Positions 35,001 through 46,600 of a stretch of 64,000 nucleotides of DNA are shown piece after piece. The DNA comes from Rostratula benghalensis. Lineage: Eukaryota > Chordata > Aves > Charadriiformes > Rostratulidae. Where the stretch lies: contig VXAI01000452.1 in assembly GCA_013399305.1 (NCBI GenBank), positions 73,543 to 137,542 on the forward strand. The letters run 5' to 3'. Positions within the stretch are counted from its first letter, which is position 1; each line of letters opens with the position of its first letter. The notes under the pieces are model-generated. The model saw only the letters and a program-made list of their open reading frames with translations. It was not told the DNA's origin and did no database searches. The translations under genes were made by a program, and so were the position numbers.

Positions 35001-38000
35001 ATCTAAAACTGTGATTTCCACTATGGATTTTGCAGGTTTGGGGTGTTTTTTTTGTTTGTTTTTTGGGTTTGTTTTTTTTAGACACAGATAGACACTAACA
35101 GACCACATTTTAGACATTAAACCCTTGCATTCATTGTTCATCAATTGGATAGGGACCTTACAATGCCTTAATCCAGTTATGTGCTTTGTGTTCCTATATC
35201 TTGAACACATTATATTTTAAGACCCCCTTATTCTTCATGTTGTTTAAAGTTCAAGAAATGTTTGCCTATTTTTACTGAGATTTTAACTGTTTAGTGTCTC
35301 AATTAAGAGAAAGAATTTCACTGAGTTTCTCACCTGTGGAAAGTATCATTACATAGGTTTGATCCTTTGTTCATTCAAAATTTAATGACCTGACTAGAAG
35401 AGTTGTTTCTTGCATTCTGCTAAAAAAAAATGAAGGGACTAGTTTCATGTCAAATAAGAGTGATCATCTTCTGGGATTTGAAGCCAAATATAACACAGGT
35501 TGGCATAACATATGTTGGCATAACATGATTATTCATCTTGAAAAAGTAGTATTTGCTCTCTCTCAGATCATGTTCATATTAATTTTATAAGGAGACGGCT
35601 CTGCTTTCATTTACAAAATAGTTGAGCAGCAATACCAAAGTAGGAATAATTCATCGAGATTTACAATGTAAAAAGTAGAAAATCACCTGTTGAGATATTT
35701 TAAGAACAATTGACTCAGTTCTCTAACAGGTTTATCAAGTCAGTAATTTTCCATGAAAGCTACAGTACTTCCAAAGACATATCTCTGTGGTTCTTTATAT
35801 AGCTTTGCACTTCAACTTGGTTAACTATCGCATCCTGATGATCAATGAAGATAATAATGTCTCAGCATTTTGCCATTTGCTTTCTCCAGGAAAATAAGCC
35901 TTAATTTGATGGATTAATTTCCATATTAGGTAAAAAAAATTGTCTGTTGGTACATGTTATAATCACAAATCTAACAATTCTGAAGATTCTCAGTCAAATG
36001 AGAGTATTCCACTATATTTTGGTTTCAGACTCATAAGTTTTTCCTCTACAAATCCTGAACAAATTCATACTGGCCCAATTACTAGAATGAAGAATCTTCT
36101 GGTTCACTTCCTATTCAGAGTAGAGAAAATCATATGCTCTGAATGCAAGCAGCTGACAGACCTGGTACAAGACACAGATGGGAAAGAACTTGGGAGGCAG
36201 AAAGGAAGGCAGTAGGAAATTAGAGAAGAAAGTTAACAGGGTTGTGAGGTATAGAATCTAAAAGAAGAATGGGATTGAAGGGTTGGAATTTGATGACTCC
36301 CTGGCAAAAAGAATTCAGAAATAACACAAATATTGATAAATGTTCAATAGTGTGGCCACACAGAATCATCATGAACTTAAATAAAGGGTTCAAATTAAAG
36401 GAGAATATGCAATTTAATTTCCAGTCAAGAAGTAATGAAGGGTAAGGTCTATATGCATGATGGCACTGAACTGAAACACAATCAAGTAAATATTAACTTA
36501 TGAATTACAATCCTAAATGCAGAATAACAGACAGGTAAGACCACTCTGACCATGAATTCTACTATTTTTTTTCTTCCTGTATTAGAAATAACTTGGTCTC
36601 CATTGCCCCTAATGGTTCTTTACTATGCTTTTTTGGTACATGAGTGAGACTAAAGACATTTGTTACAAAAGTAATATTTTTTAAGAAATCCCAAATTTAT
36701 TGAGAAATGCTTACTAAATATATCACATGAAAGCACAAGACCAGTGGGAAAGGTAAGCTAGGGAAAGGATCCAAGTCCTAAAAGTTAATTGTCTCCAGTA
36801 GTTCAACTAGTTTTCACTTTAGCCGAAAAAGGTATTTCCTCTGTTGGATGGATTTTCAAAGTGCACCCATGTATACGGATCCTTAAACTACAGTACCATT
36901 CATTTTCCCAGGCAAAAAACAACCACATACATAACAGAACTTAAAGATGCTACTGAAATGTATTTACATAAAGGACCTGTCTAGAGGTTGTCATTTTTTT
37001 ACATTGTTATCTTGCATTTGATAAGGTGTATAAAAAGTCAAATGTATTCTTGTTGCCTTGTGACACTGTGCTTTTGTAACCAAGACAGGCTGCTGAGATA
37101 GCTGTATAAAGCTTTTTTAAGAAGATGTAATAGAAAAATATCTTTCTGGCTTTATAGAACAGTTTTATTTAGTTGTAAAATAAAGATTAAAAATTGTATT
37201 GCCATTAAAAGTATCATATTTTTATGGTTAATGGTTTTATAGTAAGATGTTCAAGAACACAAGCAGATCACACAGTATTCTCCAACATGCAGAATTATTA
37301 AGCACCAACCTATAAATATTGACATTTGTAAGACATAAAAGGACATTCTTGCACCAAAACCTACAGTTCTGCATTTATCTCATTTCGCTCTTTTCTTCAA
37401 ATGAAGTTATACAGCAATAGCACCCAAACGGCTATCTTTTGCAAAGACTATAAATGCTGCAATAACAAAGTTAATAGGATAATTCTGAGTTGTCACTCTG
37501 AAATACTGATTAAAGCAATTGTTAAATTGAAATGGTTGTGCCTGTTACAGGGCATAAATTTGAAGGCAATTCTACATAAGCACATTAAGAACTGTATTTC
37601 AATGGCATTATAACCTTTCAAGGAACTGAAAACTGATAACTAGTAACTGATAAACTTAGCATTACTGAGAGTCATAAAAATTAAATAAAATGAAAAAAAT
37701 ATAAAATATCTTCTGTAAGTCTCTGAAATATTAGCATATGTATTACTTTTGAAGGACTGGAACCTATGAACTTTGTGCAGAAACATATTTTTACAATACT
37801 GTGGTAAAAGTAGTACTGTGGTAGTACTATAGTAATTTACATGATAAGCAAATAAAAATTGAGGCAGGGGAGAATGAACTGTTTTATCAAGCAATCAAAA
37901 CTAGTATGAATGAAAAGGAGGTATTAGGGCTTGAATTCCCAAGTCTCAGAAGAAGGTATCTTATACCTGACATTTCAATACTTAAAAATTATGCAGTTAA

Positions 38001-40102
38001 AATCAATAAGAAACAGACCTAGACTGAAAATAGGACCTGCATCAATTGCTGTGTAAGATAAAATTTCTTTTGTTTCTTAGCTAAAATGAGATTCAGGTGC
38101 AAAATGCATGTCCTGAAGTTCACTGTAACAGTGTCATCTTTTTTCATCCCAGCACATGATTTTATCTCTTTCTGAAATCACTCTGAGACAAAAAGGAAGT
38201 CACTGATGGACAGATCATAATTCATAGTCTGCCTCTTTAGACATTGAATACTGGTGATACTGAGATGCTTCTTCTATCATTGTAGCCTGCAAATGAAGAG
38301 AATAATTCTCATACCACAGGCTGTGCCAGTCACAATTAAACTGGCATGGAGGCAAAAGCATTAGGACTGGCTTTCCTTCTGAAAAAAAGATAAACATCAA
38401 GCCGCTATTTCCTGAGTCACAATTTGGTTACTGTTGTGTTGGCTGGGCTGTTTTGCAAAGTATTCATTGCCTCTACATAGACCTCACAGTATATGTTATT
38501 TAACCCCAAGTTAAATCTTTACTATTCACAAGGCCTCCATCACTCAGTTTTAAAATCTGATTATAGCACCATATTTTAATTTTAAACTCTGTAGGGATAT
38601 AATGAGAAAATGGTGCAGAAGGAACATAAGCATGGCTGCCTGCATTGGCAACAGTTCAACATATTGAGCATTGTACATAAGCTTCATTAACAAAGGTGTC
38701 TTCCAGGATTACAATAAGTTTTGTGGCCAGGAAGCTGTCCTTTGTTAATGTGGGGAGGTGAAAAATAGAAAAAAGGATCAAGTCTTATTAGTCATCATAA
38801 ATTGTCAATAAATTATAAGAATAATTCAGGCTGATACTCGACCTAAGTCTCATGCTTTCTCTCTATAAAATAATTTTCCCATTTCTAAGCATTTTTTAAA
38901 TCTACGTGGTATTTTTATTAATTTAATTTAGGTAACAATTATTTTATTTTCAATTGTGCTTCTACTTTCAATGAAAGTGTTATAGAAATTTCCACTAAAT
39001 GCACTTATCAATAAACTCATAATTTCATTTTAAAAACGTATTAGATTTGTTACCTATCGGCCATAAAAACTACACTTGTTAGTGTCAATTTGTTTATGTT
39101 CCTTTAATTCTTCATTTATTCCTTCCTGTTTCAATTTTTGCTTAGTTTGTTCGTACCCATCATAAAGTTAAGGACATCATCCAGATCTCTATTTTGTTCA
39201 AGGAGTCAGACAGGTTTTTTTATTTGTTCCGTCAGGCCTTGAACAACTTACTAGCTTGCTACTTGATGAAAACAAACAGTACTCACAGTATCAGGCAGTT
39301 CATCAGACTCACTGAAAGATATTTTAGTAGTTTTCACTTCTGGTAATCCTTGACTTTTATGTTATAAATATTTAGTAGTTGGTCCTCAGTGAAGCTCTTT
39401 GTAACTACTGTATCTGCTCTTTCCAAACATGAAGTGGTAATTTGTTTTGATGCTTAAGGCTGCTCTGAGTTATTGTAAGCTATCAGCTTTATCTGTTAGC
39501 GATAAAATTGTTCAAAATTTCACATGTCTGTACTGTATGCATGTTCTTAGTAAAGGAAACAGATCCTGACCATAGGCTGGTTTTCATGAAAACTTTCAAC
39601 TTACTTGTACTCCCAGATAATTTCCCATTTGTTATTTTTGTTAGGTTTTTAATGACTGCTTTTTCTCTTAACAGAGATAGTGTTTAAAATAAAAGATCCA
39701 TCTTCTGTGAAAGCAGAATTGTGTGTTTTATGAGGGATGGGTGGCATCTAATAAAATGTGTTCCCTTTCTCTATTATCATTGACAGTCTTCCCACCCAAT
39801 TTTGTAGCTGATGCGTTTCAGCATCAGGAAACTGACCTTTTTAGAGTAGCGAGACATTTATTATAGGCTGGGAATATGCTGCATTTTTCACTTAACATAA
39901 TAAACCAGCATCAAAGCAAACCGTCATTTTTAGTGCAGCAATCAAGGAGACCTTCCACAGTTTGAATTGGTATTACTATACTTTGTTGTGTTATCTCTTA
40001 GAAAATTCAAACATCATTTCAATAGATAATAGAGGCTTAGTATTCAAGCTATCTGGGATAAAATAGAAAATACAGAACTCTGTGTGTAATAGAGATGGCC
40101 AC
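29044..40102. other. 11 kb AT-rich stretch without supported gene
   Basis: This is the longest stretch without a recognised element. It holds homopolymers (A run 29282-29299; A run about 34087-34103), a purine-rich patch (33780-33830), and a short tandem repeat of GTTGGCATAACAT at 35499-35528 (two 15-base units). A minus-strand exon-like segment (38315-38378) is listed under findings. Many short ORFs on both strands look like chance. Confidence 0.5.
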
Positions 40103-40529
40103 AGATCAGAAGGCTGGAGCATTTCTCCTGTGAGGACAGCCTGAGAGATTTGGAGTTGTTCAGCGCGGAGAAGACCTTATAGCAGCCTTCTGGTACCTAT
40201 AGGGCGTCTACAGAAGAGATGGGGAGGGACACCTTAGCAGGGAGTAGAGCAACAGGACCAGGGGGAATGGTTTTACACTGAAAGAGTGTGGGATTTAGAT
40301 TAGCTACTAGGAAGGAATTCTTTACTGTGAGGGTGGTGACATGCTGGATCAGGTTGCCCAGAAAAGATGTGGATGCCCCATCCCTGGAAATATTCAAGGC
40401 CAGGCTGGCTGGGGCTTTGAGTAACCTGGCCTAGTGGGAGGTGTCTCTGCCCATGGCAGAGGGCTTGGAACAAAATGATCTTTAAGGTCCTTTCCAACCC
40501 AAACCATTCTATGATTCTATGAGTCTATG
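40103..40529 (+). mobile_element. CR1 LINE 3' fragment, internally deleted
   Basis: Seen: it starts GATCAGAAGGCTGGAGC and ends ATTCTATGATTCTATGAGTCTATG. Compared by eye with the copy at 22136-22578, it lacks a 16-base block after GGAGAAG (before ACCTTATAGC), which shifts the ORF2 frame. Other point changes add stops. Only the 3' end of ORF2 and the UTR remain. The minus-strand ORFs here are shadows. Confidence 0.9.
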
Positions 40530-41238
40530 CTCATCTTGTTCTGTATTCCAAACTGATGGTCCGTAACATATTTCATTAGCATCTTCTCTAATGCATCAAC
40601 TAGAACACTGATCCAGGACAATATTACAGGTCCTCTTCTTCTGAAAGGTCAATCATTCTGCAATGCTTTATGACTAGAGCTGTCTGATTATTTTTTTTCT
40701 CCAATACAAATTTTTGAAAAAAAAACGCTCTTCTGCTACATTTTTAATACATCATTTTGATAAACTTATAGGAATATTCTGTGTATGAAAGAGACTTTTG
40801 AATCCTAGACAACTGAATTTATGGATTGGCATGTGTGAGATCTTTGAACATACCCTCTAAAAAAGCAAGCTTACTGAAACTTTCCATTTATAAAAATTCA
40901 GACATTTTGAAAAATATTTCTCTCTATATTGCTGCATGTAACAAGAGCAAGTTTTGAAACTTCAAATGGTGCCATAAAATGCAATTGTCATTCTGCCAGA
41001 GGTATTTTAAAGATATTATTACATTTGCCTTTTGGACAGTCCTTTTTCAAACATTTATTACTTTTATTTTGTTTGTTGCTTAAAATTTGTTGTGGTGTTT
41101 TACAGAAATTTTAAGAGTAATTTGTGTTGTAACTGTTCTGCTACCCAACATTATGCAACTGCAAGTTATGTGTGTAGAGAAAGTGTCACCTTGGCTACCA
41201 CACGGGTTGAGAAAGAAGACGGAGAACTTTTATCTAAG
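40530..41238. other. AT-rich stretch, nothing recognised
   Basis: No repeat or gene is seen. Three overlapping short ORFs (40929-41301) run into the tandem duplication and have no family resemblance. Confidence 0.45.
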
Positions 41239-41384
41239 GGTAGTTTATTTCTTCTCAAATTGGCTACCTGTTTCAGTCTATTTGTCAAAATTATGAGTTG
41301 AACACCAGTCTGGTAGTTTATTTCTTCTCAAATTGGCTACCTGTTTCAGTCTATTTGTCAAAATTATGAGTTGAACACCAGTCT
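41239..41384. repeat. perfect 73-bp tandem duplication
   Basis: 41239-41311 and 41312-41384 are identical by eye. Each unit begins GGTAGTTTATTTCTTC and ends CACCAGTCT. There are no differences, so it is recent, or an assembly duplication. It does not belong to a transposon family that I recognise. Confidence 0.95.
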
Positions 41385-43184
41385 ATGTCATTACATAGCT
41401 ATGAACATTGTGTGTTCTTATGTTCAATGTAAACCCAGAAATCAAAATGAGAAAAGACTTATATAATACAAGGTTTTAATTCATATCAATTTCATTGTAA
41501 ATAAATTATATAGATTATATAATTTGGGTACACCTCAAACTTATTTACTTTCAGATGAACAGCTTCATGATTTTCTAGGAAATGTAATGCAAGATAAGAT
41601 AAACCTTGGGATTCAAGTAGAAATAATATAACTGAGATTTAACCCTCTTTCACTAAACAGTTTTTGATTAATATGTGTTTATTTCCAATTAAAAAAAAAA
41701 AACAAACCAACATCAATATAATTTAAGAGTTGGATTTAAAACAGCACTTTAGACCATTTAGTCTTCCACAAAACCAGTACAAAAAACATGACTGAACTCA
41801 TTCAAAATTAACTGAAGTGAGAACAGCATGGGAAATAGGTACCCACCGATCAATAAGTAAAGTGAAAAATCAAAAATTATGAACTAATTCACAGACTGCA
41901 TGAAACTCCAGGGAATACAGCCAGCCTTTTTGTATTATTTTTCTCTATTTATGGAAGTAGGAGCAGCATGCAATCTTTTTTTTTCATGTAATTAGTTTAA
42001 CTCGTTAAAGTAATCTCATGTTTGCCTGGGCATCTGCAGGTGACTTTGGACTGCTGTAACCAACTTCACAAACTGATATATTACACTTATGGGAATAATC
42101 ATATTGCACTCTAATAAGTTCCAGATGGTAGAAGAGTCTTTGAGATTTCATTACTGTTCCTGCTGTAACATCTACCATCCCAATCAGAGACCAAAACACC
42201 ACTGTAGACAGTATTAGACAAGCACAAAAGAAAACAGCACTTACCCAAAAAAGGCAACAGACATAGGATTAAATAAAAGGTAACTGCAAGACAATTCAAG
42301 GCAGGAAAACAATTGGATATTTCAGCATAACAGTACCAAATAGATCAGACCTGTTACTGCTCCATCATACATTTAATGCCAAAAATTAAAAGTCTTTGCA
42401 CTGAATTCTAACTGGAGGCCTATAAAAACACTGTCCACCAACAAATTCTTAGTTCTGAAACAGCTACCCAGTTATATCTGTCTAACTGGAAGTGTTGAAT
42501 TCCAACCAAACAGCTGACAAAACTTCTACTGTCTTAAAAAGTGACAGATTAGGAAGTATATTAATGTTGTATACTACTACTATATCTATATAGAATGTAA
42601 TATCAGAATTCCATTGCATATATATAGAGTATCCTAGTGTTCATATCCTTGCATGTACCCATGACAGTTTAGTCATAGCTAAGGTACTATATGCACAACT
42701 TCTGAAGTTTAAATGTAGCATAGTAAACATGCGGCAAATAGTTTACTGTCTCATCTGGGCAAATGAAATACATTATGGGTCTTTTCATGAAAAAATATTT
42801 CAGGAATGAGTCACTGCTTAATGTAAGATTTCCATATCATTATTAGGATAAAAAATATTATGTTGAAAGATACCTGATTCTTGGAAATTGTTAGAAAGTA
42901 TGAGATGAAGAAACAACAATATGCATTTTGAAATGGACAGGAAGCACAAAACTGTTAGGTAAAAGAACACTTTCTACAATATGATAAAGTGTTAGTAAAT
43001 GGGGTCATTCAAATAACTACATATTATACTAAAACATCTATTAGCTAAGGAAGTACCATACTGTTTAGGATTCTCATCTAGGGCTATCTCTAGTTATAAG
43101 TAATGTAAGAAATGAAATATTCCATCCTTATCCCAAATTCAAAGAACAACATAACAAAAAAAGATAACAGAAAAAAAGAAAAAA
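41385..43184. other. AT-rich stretch, nothing recognised
   Basis: No gene or repeat is supported. Minus-strand ORFs at 42005-42299 have no splice or family support. Confidence 0.45.
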
Positions 43185-43638
43185 GGAAAGGAAAGGAAAG
43201 GAAAGGAAAGGAAAGGAAAGGAAAGGAAAGGAAAGGAAAGGAAAGGAAAGGAAAGGAAAGGAAAGGANNNNNNNNNNNNNNNNNNNNNNNNNNNNNNNNN
43301 NNNNNNNNNNNNNNNNNNNNNNNNNNNNNNNNNNNNNNNNNNNNNNNNNNNNNNNNNNNNNNNNNNNNNNNNNNNNNNNNNNNNNNNNNNNNNNNNNNNN
43401 NNNNNNNNNNNNNNNNNNNNNNNNNNNNNNNNNNNNNNNNNNNNNNNNNNNNNNNNNNNNNNNNNNNNNNNNNNNNNNNNNNNNNNNNNNNNNNNNNNNN
43501 NNNNNNNNNNNNNNNNNNNNNNNNNNNNNNNNNNNNNNNNNNNNNNNNNNNNNNNNNNNNNNNNNNNNNNNNNNNNNNNNNNNNNNNNNNNNNNNNNNNN
43601 NNNNNNNNNNNNNNNNNNNNNNAAAGAAAAGAAAAGAA
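43185..43638. repeat. (GGAAA)n microsatellite containing an assembly gap
   Basis: (GGAAA) repeats start at 43185 and run about 16.6 units up to 43267. Then 355 N bases occupy 43268-43622, followed by A/G-rich sequence with GAAAA units (43623-43638). The gap sits in the repeat, so the true length is unknown. Long ORFs across the gap are artefacts. Confidence 0.97.
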
Positions 43639-46600
43639 GCGGAGCTGTTTTATTCATCTGTTTTGTCTTGTTTATTTCTGACTGTGTGGCAGCTGTGTAG
43701 ACTGTTATGCCAGCCTGGAAATTTAAATAAAATGAAAGAAAAGAATATGTTCCAGAACTCCAAAGATTCTTTAGCTATTAGATAAGTGTGAAATTTTCAT
43801 GCTTCTCTTCTGAAAGCTAAATACATCCCTCTTTACTATGATACAGAAGTTCTCAAGCCATTTGTGTGTTCAGGAAGCCTTTTCCCAGAAAGTTATTTAT
43901 CTTCTCCGATAGCATTTGACAGAGTGATTTCTCAGAATATGAACTGATAATATTGTTCCCCAGAATTACAGTTTTTAAGAAATATCTCTCGACTGACATT
44001 CAATTTTAATAACTTTCCAATTTTTAGGCAGTAGGAGTTATGAGCTTCATTCCCTTTAGCAAATACTTCACTTCTGTTCAGTAGAGCTTCATGCAAACAC
44101 TGCAGAGCTGTGAGACCGTTGTTAAACCAGTATGGGTAATACAAAAGAGAACATAACTTTAAATGTTCAGTTTAAGACTGGTTTAAGATTAGAGGCTGTA
44201 GCAACTTCAAAATGTCTCAAAAGTAAAGGAAAATATTTTGTTTATATTTGTGTCTTGGTACCATGCTCCTTAAGAAACAATTGGTAGAGTCTGGAGGAAA
44301 GCCCAGGCCCTTTTAGGGAGGGCATAATGAGCTCATTTTTAACACGCCAAGTGGAAATAGGCACAATTTGGTATACTTTTTCTGAAGGTCATCCAAAATT
44401 TTTATGAATTTTGCCCAAGGCTTCACTGACACTTACCAGTCAGATTTTCATTAGTTCCAGGAGCCTATAGTGAGTACCTCAGAATGGGATGTCCTCATGT
44501 TATGAAGTGAACTCCTGAAAGTCTGAGAAATGGGCACAAGATTCTGCTGAGTGATCAGAAGGACTTAGATATCACTCCTCAGTTTATCCTTTACTGTTCC
44601 TCTCAATATGTGACCACAATTGTACATTACTCGGACTGGCTACAGTGTGCTGTTCTAAAAATTTTCTCTGGTATCTTAAAAAAACTTATTTTGAAATGTT
44701 TTCAGTGTTTTTCCACCCGTGTGGCCCTGGTCTGCTTGCTCACTTGCTGATCTGTGCTGCAGTTCTTGGATTACAGATGTAACTCATTTCTATGTTTCAG
44801 TCTGAAACTGTTAGTGATTATAAAATGCACTCAGTATAGTTATATTAAACATATTTTGCACCTGTCAAACTGTCTTCATAGATGTCAGACAACAGTGGTT
44901 TTCTTTGTAACCTGGCACTGAAATTAAGTGTCCATAAATCTACATATGTTAATTTGTCATTGTAGAAAGAAATTAGTATTCTAGATATTTGCAGTGAGAT
45001 CATTCTAAAAAATTCACAAAACAACCATAGACTTTTATTGACTTATCACCCTTCTTTGATGGAGTTCACTAACACACTCCAAAAACCTGCTGTGCAACAT
45101 TACCCATTGATTTGTAATGATTACTCAGAGATGCTACAGCCTTGTAACTCTTAAGCAATGCAATAAATGAACTTAAGTCCTGAAAAAAAAATAAAACACA
45201 TTTTCTGCTACCACATAGAAAAATGTCCTAATGGTTCCAACTACATCGATATTTTTAATAGTAAGGAAGGAAGCATACACTAAATCATAGAAAAAGGAAA
45301 TCAGAGGAACAGAAGTCTGTGAGCAACCACAGTTCTCCAAGGAAATTAATAGAGATTTATAATAACATCTTACTTTGTGTGAGAAATGCTTCCTTTGTTG
45401 GATACAAGTAAGTAACTGAACATATTAATAGAATTTTTAAATTAAGCTATGAGATAAAAAGGAGTTTAACAGTTCAAAGATTCCTAATGAGTAATGTATA
45501 CTTCTAGAACAATGACAACTCCAAAGTTACTAAAAGCTGTTATCAACAGATATGGCAAATCTATTGCTGACAAAGTGTAGATACTGTATAAAAATCACGC
45601 TAGTGTAGGAGCTCTGTCTGCATAAAATTGAATAGGATTTGAGAATTTAGTTCATGCAGTGTTTTTTGTTCAATAACTCATTTCAATATCTGCAAATGCT
45701 ACTGCACTGAAACTAGCAAATGAATATCTAGGAAGAAAAAAAACAAGACAACATGATAATATATTTCAAGTTGTCAGTTATTAGTTCTTACTTCAGTGGA
45801 CATTTTGCTCCTTTACTTACTTACATAATGGTCGTTGAAGCCCTGTATGCTTAAAAGGTCAACTCACAGTCTAAAAAAGGACCTAATATTCCTAAACTTT
45901 TTACAACCAAAGCATTCTGCTGAATTTCAGTGAAAAGTCTAGTTAAGCCTTGAGAATTTCCTAAACTGAAATGCCATATACTGGGGAGATAAAGATCCCT
46001 GCTGAGACAGAGACATTTCATTCCTCACTCTCCCACATTCATGCCATGAAGTCTGTTCTCAGTTCCAGTTTGGCCAGAGTCAGTAGCACTAATACAATTG
46101 TTTTCTATGCAAATTATCATTTAATTTCAATATTTACCTCCTTTTCAAAATAATTTAGATAGAACTCAGGGAACAACAGATGTTTTTGTTTAATTGTTAA
46201 ACTAAAAATCAAGGGAAGAGGAGGTGAGTGACCCCAAACAGCAAAACAAAATACAACCAATTAAATTTTGTGCCAAACTGAAATCTACGATTTCATTGTA
46301 AATGCAGGCATGCAATGGCTTCTTTATTTTAGATTGCAGTCCATTACTGAGTTACATTGTTTTGGGTTTTTTATAATATATTGGTTTATTTTTTATAACA
46401 CTATTTTTTTTTGACAGAGACTTAGCTGAATTCTACCCAGACTTGTGACTAGTTTGAGTCTTTTGTAGAACAGATCTGCCACCTCTATTCTTATTAGTCC
46501 TATCTCCCATCTAGGGAAACCTGAAATACTCAGAGAAGTAGCATGCCCTGACTGAGTCAACATTTACCAGAAGGCCTGGGAAAACAAGAAAATGGGGGTT

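Noticed and set aside
43112..43681. 189- and 172-codon ORFs over the pentamer repeat
   Set aside because: Most of each frame is N bases of the assembly gap, and the rest is a low-complexity KERKG or SFPFL repeat.
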